Shown: positions 61,494 to 64,000 of the stretch, piece by piece | How positions within the stretch are numbered: position 1 is the stretch's first letter | Layout of the letters: the number at the start of each line of letters is the position of its first letter | Program-made: the position numbers and the translations under genes | Notes under the pieces: generated by a model | What the model saw: the letters and a program-made list of their open reading frames with translations, nothing else | Told to the model about the DNA's origin: nothing | The model's database searches: none | NCBI RefSeq assembly: GCF_017377855.1 | Contig: NZ_JAFREP010000007.1 | Coordinates: forward strand, 1-64,000 | Direction of reading: 5' to 3' | Source of the DNA: Acanthopleuribacter pedis | GTDB lineage: Bacteria; Acidobacteriota; Holophagae; Acanthopleuribacterales; Acanthopleuribacteraceae | DNA: 64,000 bases

Positions 61494-62812
61494 GACGGCG
61501 TCGCGACGGCAACATCGCTGACCAACCCTGGTTCCGGCAACCGTCACCCGTCGCCGCGCGCCGGGTCGTGGTGCTGGGTGCGGGCGTGGCCGGTGCCGCG
61601 GCCGCGTTTTCCCTAGCCGAGGCGGGTTTTGAGGTGCGCGTGTTGGACCGACGTCCGGCGCCTGCCATGGAAACTTCCGCCCATCCCGGTGCGGTTGTTA
61701 TGCCGATCATCTCTCAGGCGCCCGCCCCGGTAAGTAGTTATCATTGCCATGCTTACGCGCAAACCTTGGCGCGCATCGCGCTGTTGGAGGCGCGTGGTTT
61801 GGATCCCGGTTGGCATCCCACCGGTGTGGTTCACCTGCTGACCAAAAGCCGATTACGCAAACTCTATGACGGCCTCGCCGAAACCGGTTATCCCGATGGG
61901 TTGGTGCAGCGTGGTTCCGCCGAACAGGTTGCGGCGCTGACCGGTTTACCCGCGGCGCAGCCGGGCTTGGTTTTTCCCAAGGCCGGCTGGGTCGACGCGC
62001 GCGCTTATGTGGCCGCCCAGTTAAACCACGCGCGGATTACCTTTGTCGGGGACGCCGATATTGCTGAAATTGAAGCGGATTCTTCCGGTTGGCGCTTGTT
62101 GGGCCGCGACGGCGGATGCGTTGCCGAAACGCCGCTGCTGGTATTGGCCGCCGCCGCGGACTGCGTGCGTTTTCCCCTTTGTGATTGGTTCCCGCTCATT
62201 CGCATTCGTGGCCAACTTGCTTATGTCGACCCTCAATCCTGTGGGCAAGATTTGCGTGCCGTGGTTTGCCACGACGGCTACACCATCCCCCACACCGATG
62301 CCGGTCACCTGATGGGCGCCACCTTTGATTACGACCGTACCGATACCGCACTGGATCGCAACGACTTCGAAAACCTCGTGTTACGCAACCGAGACCTCTT
62401 TGCGTTCCGGGGTGAAGCCGCTGACTTACCCCTGGCCGGCCGCGTTGCCTTCCGCGCCAAATGCCACGATCATTTGCCGATGGTCGGCGCCGTACCCGAT
62501 TACGATGCTTATATGGGTGCGTACGGGGATATCACCAAAGGCCGGGCCTACGTTGATTATCCCGATGCGCCTTATGTTCCCGGTTTGTATGTCACCACCG
62601 GACATGGCTCGCGCGGCATGATTTCAAGTATTGCCGCCGCCGAAATTTTGACCGCGCAACTGTTGGGCCGCCCCGCGCCCGTTACGCCGGGGTTGCTTGC
62701 CGCCGTTCATCCCGCCCGTTTTATCATTCGGCGGCTGTTGCGGCGTCAGCCTTCCTTGCGCGAGGATGGTGCGCGGCGCCGCGGCGATGCCACGCTCAAC
62801 GCGTGGCGCTGA
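61490..62812 (+). CDS. mnmC: FAD-dependent oxidoreductase, stand-alone MnmC C-terminal domain
   Basis: 440 residues. The FAD-binding motif VVVLGAGVAGAAAAFSLAEA lies near residue 26. Features of the MnmC oxidase domain follow: WFRQ early on, SAHPGAVVMP, GLVFPKAGWVDARAY, RIRGQLAYVD, HLMGATFDYDR, RAKCHDHLPMVGAVPDYD and the ending GLYVTTGHGSRGMISS. In E. coli this domain is fused behind a SAM-methyltransferase and removes the carboxymethyl group from cmnm5-uridine 34 of tRNA. Here the methyltransferase half is absent, as in several lineages with separate genes. ATG overlaps the exporter stop, so it is translationally coupled to an unrelated-looking transporter. Confidence 0.85.
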   Translation: MRRRRDGNIADQPWFRQPSPVAARRVVVLGAGVAGAAAAFSLAEAGFEVRVLDRRPAPAMETSAHPGAVVMPIISQAPAPVSSYHCHAYAQTLARIALLEARGLDPGWHPTGVVHLLTKSRLRKLYDGLAETGYPDGLVQRGSAEQVAALTGLPAAQPGLVFPKAGWVDARAYVAAQLNHARITFVGDADIAEIEADSSGWRLLGRDGGCVAETPLLVLAAAADCVRFPLCDWFPLIRIRGQLAYVDPQSCGQDLRAVVCHDGYTIPHTDAGHLMGATFDYDRTDTALDRNDFENLVLRNRDLFAFRGEAADLPLAGRVAFRAKCHDHLPMVGAVPDYDAYMGAYGDITKGRAYVDYPDAPYVPGLYVTTGHGSRGMISSIAAAEILTAQLLGRPAPVTPGLLAAVHPARFIIRRLLRRQPSLREDGARRRGDATLNAWR

Positions 62813-62818
62813 GACCGC

Positions 62819-64000
62819 TTACCCGTTCTGTTCGGACGTTTTACCATCGACTTGTTGTTCAAGGAGACGGGGGATTTCCTCGCGGGGCAAAGGTTTGGCG
62901 AAGAAAAAGCCTTGTCCGAATTCACAGCCCATGTCTTTGAGCGTTTCCATTTGGATTTCGCTTTCGATGCCCTCCGCGATGACTTCCATGTTCAGGGCCA
63001 TCGCCAGCATTTTGATGGCGCGCACGATTTCCAAATTCTCCTGGCCGAGGTGTAGGTTGCGCACGAAGGATGCGTCGATTTTGACCACATTCAACGGGAA
63101 GCGGTGGAGGTAGCTGAGCGAACTGTAGCCCGTGCCGAAGTCGTCGAGCAGGAGGGGAATGTTCATGCCGCGTAGTTCGGAGAGGACCAGTCGGACCACG
63201 TCCAGTTCTTCCATTAATAATGATTCGGTGATTTCGAGTTTGAGGCGTTGCGCTTCCAGGCCGCTGCTGTCGAGGGTTTCGCGAATGAGGGGGACCAGGT
63301 CCCCCTCGAGGAATTGGATCGTGGACAGGTTGACGCTCATGGAAAGCGGCGGGGTGTGGGGAAAGGCTTGTTGCCAGGTGACCACGTCGCGACAGGCGCA
63401 CTGCAGGATGTGGCGGCTGATATCGTTGATAAGCCCGGTTTCCTCCGCGATGGGGATGAATTCTGCCGGGGGAACCATGCCGCGTACCGGATGTTTCCAG
63501 CGGGCCAGCGCCTCGAAACCCGTGATCTTGCCCGTGCGTAGGTCGACGATGGGTTGGTAGAAGGGGAGGATTTGTTGCTGCTCCATGGCCAAGCGCAGGT
63601 CGTACTCGAGTTCCAATCGAGAAAGCACCTCGAGGTGAAGGCTTTTGTCGAACACCTCGAAGCGGGCGCGGCCCAGTTTTTTGGCGCGGTAGAGGGCGAT
63701 ATCGGCGTCGCGCAGCAGTTCGTCCGGGGTTTCTTTGTGGGTGATGGGCAGGGCGATGCCGATGCTGCCGCCCGTGAAAACCTCGTGGCGTTCCAGCACA
63801 AACACCTGTTGCAGGCGTTTGAGGATGAGTTGGGCGATGTCCTCCGCCTGGGCTACTTCTTGGATGCCGTCGAAGAGGATTGCGAACTCGTCGCCGCCGA
63901 GGCGGGCCACCGTATCGCCGTTGCGTACGCAACCTTGCAGGCGGTGGGCCACTTGTTTGAGGAGCAGATCGCCAACGTGGTGGCCCAAACTGTCGTTGAT
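62819..64000 (-). CDS. GGDEF-EAL cyclic-di-GMP protein (5' partial)
   Basis: The frame is open to the window end, where residues INDSLGHHVGD fit the start region of a GGDEF domain, so the N-terminus and any sensor lie outside. GGDEF domain: RLGGDEFAIL (intact active site). EAL domain: GFEALARWKHP (EAL), MSVNLSTIQF, LKLEITESLL, LLDDFGTGYSSLSYL, KIDASFV and EVIAEGIES; all conserved metal and catalytic residues of active phosphodiesterases appear present. Probably a bifunctional or regulated phosphodiesterase. Converges with mnmC (six bases between stops). Confidence 0.93.
   Translation of the reverse strand: MNDSLGHHVGDLLLKQVAHRLQGCVRNGDTVARLGGDEFAILFDGIQEVAQAEDIAQLILKRLQQVFVLERHEVFTGGSIGIALPITHKETPDELLRDADIALYRAKKLGRARFEVFDKSLHLEVLSRLELEYDLRLAMEQQQILPFYQPIVDLRTGKITGFEALARWKHPVRGMVPPAEFIPIAEETGLINDISRHILQCACRDVVTWQQAFPHTPPLSMSVNLSTIQFLEGDLVPLIRETLDSSGLEAQRLKLEITESLLMEELDVVRLVLSELRGMNIPLLLDDFGTGYSSLSYLHRFPLNVVKIDASFVRNLHLGQENLEIVRAIKMLAMALNMEVIAEGIESEIQMETLKDMGCEFGQGFFFAKPLPREEIPRLLEQQVDGKTSEQNG

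Overview
The window is about 58-60% GC, bacterial, and mostly looks like chromosomal core and accessory sequence of a free-living Gram-negative with a large genome. Several features resemble what is known from Acidobacteriota (Holophagae/Acanthopleuribacter type) and myxobacteria-like genomes: three Ser/Thr protein kinases of different design, two very large double-kinase hybrid sensors, a sensor with a Reg_prop/Y_Y_Y propeller, secreted FG-GAP and PD40 propeller proteins, a BlaI/M56 pair with a TonB tail, and SD-supported TTG/GTG starts. The phylum is an inference; no rRNA or tRNA gene was seen.

Layout. 1-1274: the C-terminal end of a polymorphic (RHS-type) toxin with a nuclease-fold tip, followed by a 4-bp overlapping HEAT-like putative immunity gene. 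1577-8844 (minus strand): a complete branched-chain amino acid operon, ilvD-ilvC-ilvB-ilvN-ilvA, preceded by two successive Ile/Val-rich leader peptides that are each followed by an intrinsic terminator. This tandem attenuator is the most striking regulatory structure in the window and is not visible as ordinary genes. 9324-11942: a soluble REC-HK-REC-HK hybrid kinase. 11979-12765: three different repeat structures. 12805-18078 (minus): a membrane protein, an M1-like metallopeptidase, a DUF4785-like exported protein and a lipase-like hydrolase. 18758-28194: acetyltransferase, sigma-4-type protein, a kinase-TPR protein, an FG-GAP protein and a zinc-ribbon kinase. 29206-34386: a 1726-residue hybrid two-component protein.

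34501-43976 is the least stable part: an orphan small gene, arrays of a GTGGG(A)CACCCAC palindrome, a 1.56 kb low-GC gene-poor segment bracketed by two near-identical repeat blocks, broken TPMT and MerR-type genes, then a MaoC-like protein, a PD40 protein, a secreted tandem ABM-like protein and a LysR regulator. 43977-49081 holds a transmembrane Ser/Thr kinase and a blaI-blaR1 pair with a clear BlaI-type operator. 49082-64000 holds an M16 peptidase, a U32 peptidase flanked by inverted copies of a dispersed repeat, a VolA-like lipoprotein lipase, an asymmetric heterodimeric ABC exporter translationally coupled to a stand-alone MnmC C-terminal oxidoreductase, and the C-terminal part of a GGDEF-EAL protein that runs off the window.

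At least five families of short palindromic or terminal-inverted repeats lie between genes; several are described in no annotation I can recall and are treated as findings. All family names come from reading motifs by eye, without database searches.
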